DNA from: Gemmatimonadales bacterium
GTDB lineage: Bacteria > Gemmatimonadota > Gemmatimonadetes > Palauibacterales > Palauibacteraceae
DNA length: 35,116 nucleotides
Direction of reading: 5' to 3'
NCBI GenBank assembly: GCA_030600085.1
Contig: JAUVMT010000003.1
Span: 1-35,116, forward strand
Shown one piece after another: positions 33,966-35,116 of this stretch (position 1 is its first letter; each line of letters starts with the position of its first letter). A model generated the notes under the pieces. The model worked only from the letters and a program-made list of their open reading frames with translations. It was not told the origin of the DNA and ran no database searches. The translations under genes were made by a program, and so were the position numbers.

Positions 33966-35116
33966 GCGTCTCCTCCCTCCGGCGGGCCGGCTGGGATGGA
34001 ATCCGTCGGGGCCGGCGGCGACGAGTCCGGCTCGGCCTCGGCCTCCCCGCCGGGCGAGGCAGGGCCGGGGGCACCAGGCTCGAGGTAGACGCCGATCGCC
34101 CGCACCGCTCTCACCCGTCGAGCCTTCCCCTCCCGGAACTCCACGTCGATCTGCTCCCCGATGAGGTAGTTGCGCGAGAGCGGCCCGCTCGGGCCGGATT
34201 CACCTTCCACCAGGTAGAGCGACCGTGCATCGCCGATGGCCAGCAAGCGCTCGATTGTTTGCTCGGCGGCTGAATCCTCGGGTGACGCGGGGATCGCCTC
34301 CACGCCCGCAGGGACCGGCGCGCCGTCCCCCTCCAGGGCGGATGGTTCGCCGGCGGCCCCCTTAGCGAAGAGGATGATCAAGGTGTCGCCGACGACCCAG
34401 TTGCCCCCATCCGTCGTCCGGGCCGGCTCCCCGAGCGACAGATCGGGGGTCTCGACCTCTACCGCACTGCCCTGCCCGACGGCGACGATGGAGTCGAGTC
34501 GCCCGGCCGTCGCGCCGATGCGGAGCGAGTCCGCGCCCAGAACGTACGACGCGGACGTCGCGAGGGAGCGCCCGGGGCCGAACGCCCAAACTTGGTCCAG
34601 CTCACTCGCGACGAGCTGCGCTCGGATCTCCTCCGAGAGGATCTCGAACCCCTCCCCGACCGCTCGGCCCGAGCCCAGCGCCCGCACTTCATCCAGCTCA
34701 TCATCCGTGAACCGGAGGCGGATGCTGTCGCCCTCGAGCTCGAGGTCCTGCTGTCGAGCGAAGGCGGACCCATAGAGGACACCGGCGCCGGCATCCATGT
34801 CGAAGAACGCGCTGTCCGCCTCAGCGTAGACGTCCGATCGCTCGATCACGACGCCTCCCCAGGCCCAGGCGACGCGCTCTCCGAACATATCGACCCGGTC
34901 AGCGTCGATATCGACGGGCTTTCCCTCTTGGCCCGGCTCCGGGAGGAGGATCATGTGCGGGCGGCCGGTCGCCGTGGTCCGCTCGGCGATGCCGGATACG
35001 GCGCGGAGGAAGGTGACATGCGGGCCGCGAAGGGTGGATCCGGACGCGAGGCGTGTGAGGAGGACATCCCTCCTGGCGATCATGCGGTCGTCGTCCTCGA
35101 AGAAGTCGAGTCGATC
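33962..35116 (-). CDS. OstA/LptA-like protein, 5' end beyond the window
   Basis: Frame stays open to the edge ([22 protein letters not shown]...); [41 protein letters not shown]; adjacent to lptB with ATGA overlap. Confidence 0.75.
   Translation of the reverse strand, partial: DRLDFFEDDDRMIARRDVLLTRLASGSTLRGPHVTFLRAVSGIAERTTATGRPHMILLPEPGQEGKPVDIDADRVDMFGERVAWAWGGVVIERSDVYAEADSAFFDMDAGAGVLYGSAFARQQDLELEGDSIRLRFTDDELDEVRALGSGRAVGEGFEILSEEIRAQLVASELDQVWAFGPGRSLATSASYVLGADSLRIGATAGRLDSIVAVGQGSAVEVETPDLSLGEPARTTDGGNWVVGDTLIILFAKGAAGEPSALEGDGAPVPAGVEAIPASPEDSAAEQTIERLLAIGDARSLYLVEGESGPSGPLSRNYLIGEQIDVEFREGKARRVRAVRAIGVYLEPGAPGPASPGGEAEAEPDSSPPAPTDSIPAGPPEGGDA

Overview
High-GC bacterial chromosomal window, densely coding and mostly core metabolism. 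The gene content would fit a Gemmatimonadota-like lineage, but that is inference only. About 23 plus-strand genes (roughly 166-22222) are packed with 1-19 bp overlaps: fabZ, small membrane ORF, nadB, rlmH, SAM methyltransferase, bshC, small membrane/coiled-coil protein, murJ, uvrC, small Cys4 protein, gltX, threonine synthase, TPR protein, zinc-ribbon/DUF2007-like protein, DUF512 radical-SAM-like protein, der, plsY, gpsA, merR-like, surE, pcm, DedA/VTT-like, apt, TPR-like membrane protein. They converge on a ~394 bp non-coding gap (22223-22616). Beyond it lies a minus-strand block, read right to left: lptA/OstA-like (runs off the right edge), lptB, rpoN, then seven surface-glycan genes (GT2, GT-C, GT4, SAM methyltransferase, YfhO-like, UPF0104-like, DPM1-like GT2). 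I saw no CRISPR array, tRNA/rRNA, transposase, phage or defence genes. No clearly new multi-gene system is demonstrable from sequence alone. The best leads are: a methyltransferase translationally coupled to bshC (possible N-methyl-bacillithiol synthesis); a 26/27 nt repeat upstream of both fabZ and that methyltransferase; a DUF512 radical-SAM-like gene next to der; a small Cys4 protein between uvrC and gltX; a structured AT-rich palindrome in the convergent gap; two AT-rich codon patches; and a self-contained polyprenyl-phosphate-type glycosylation cluster sitting after lptB-rpoN.
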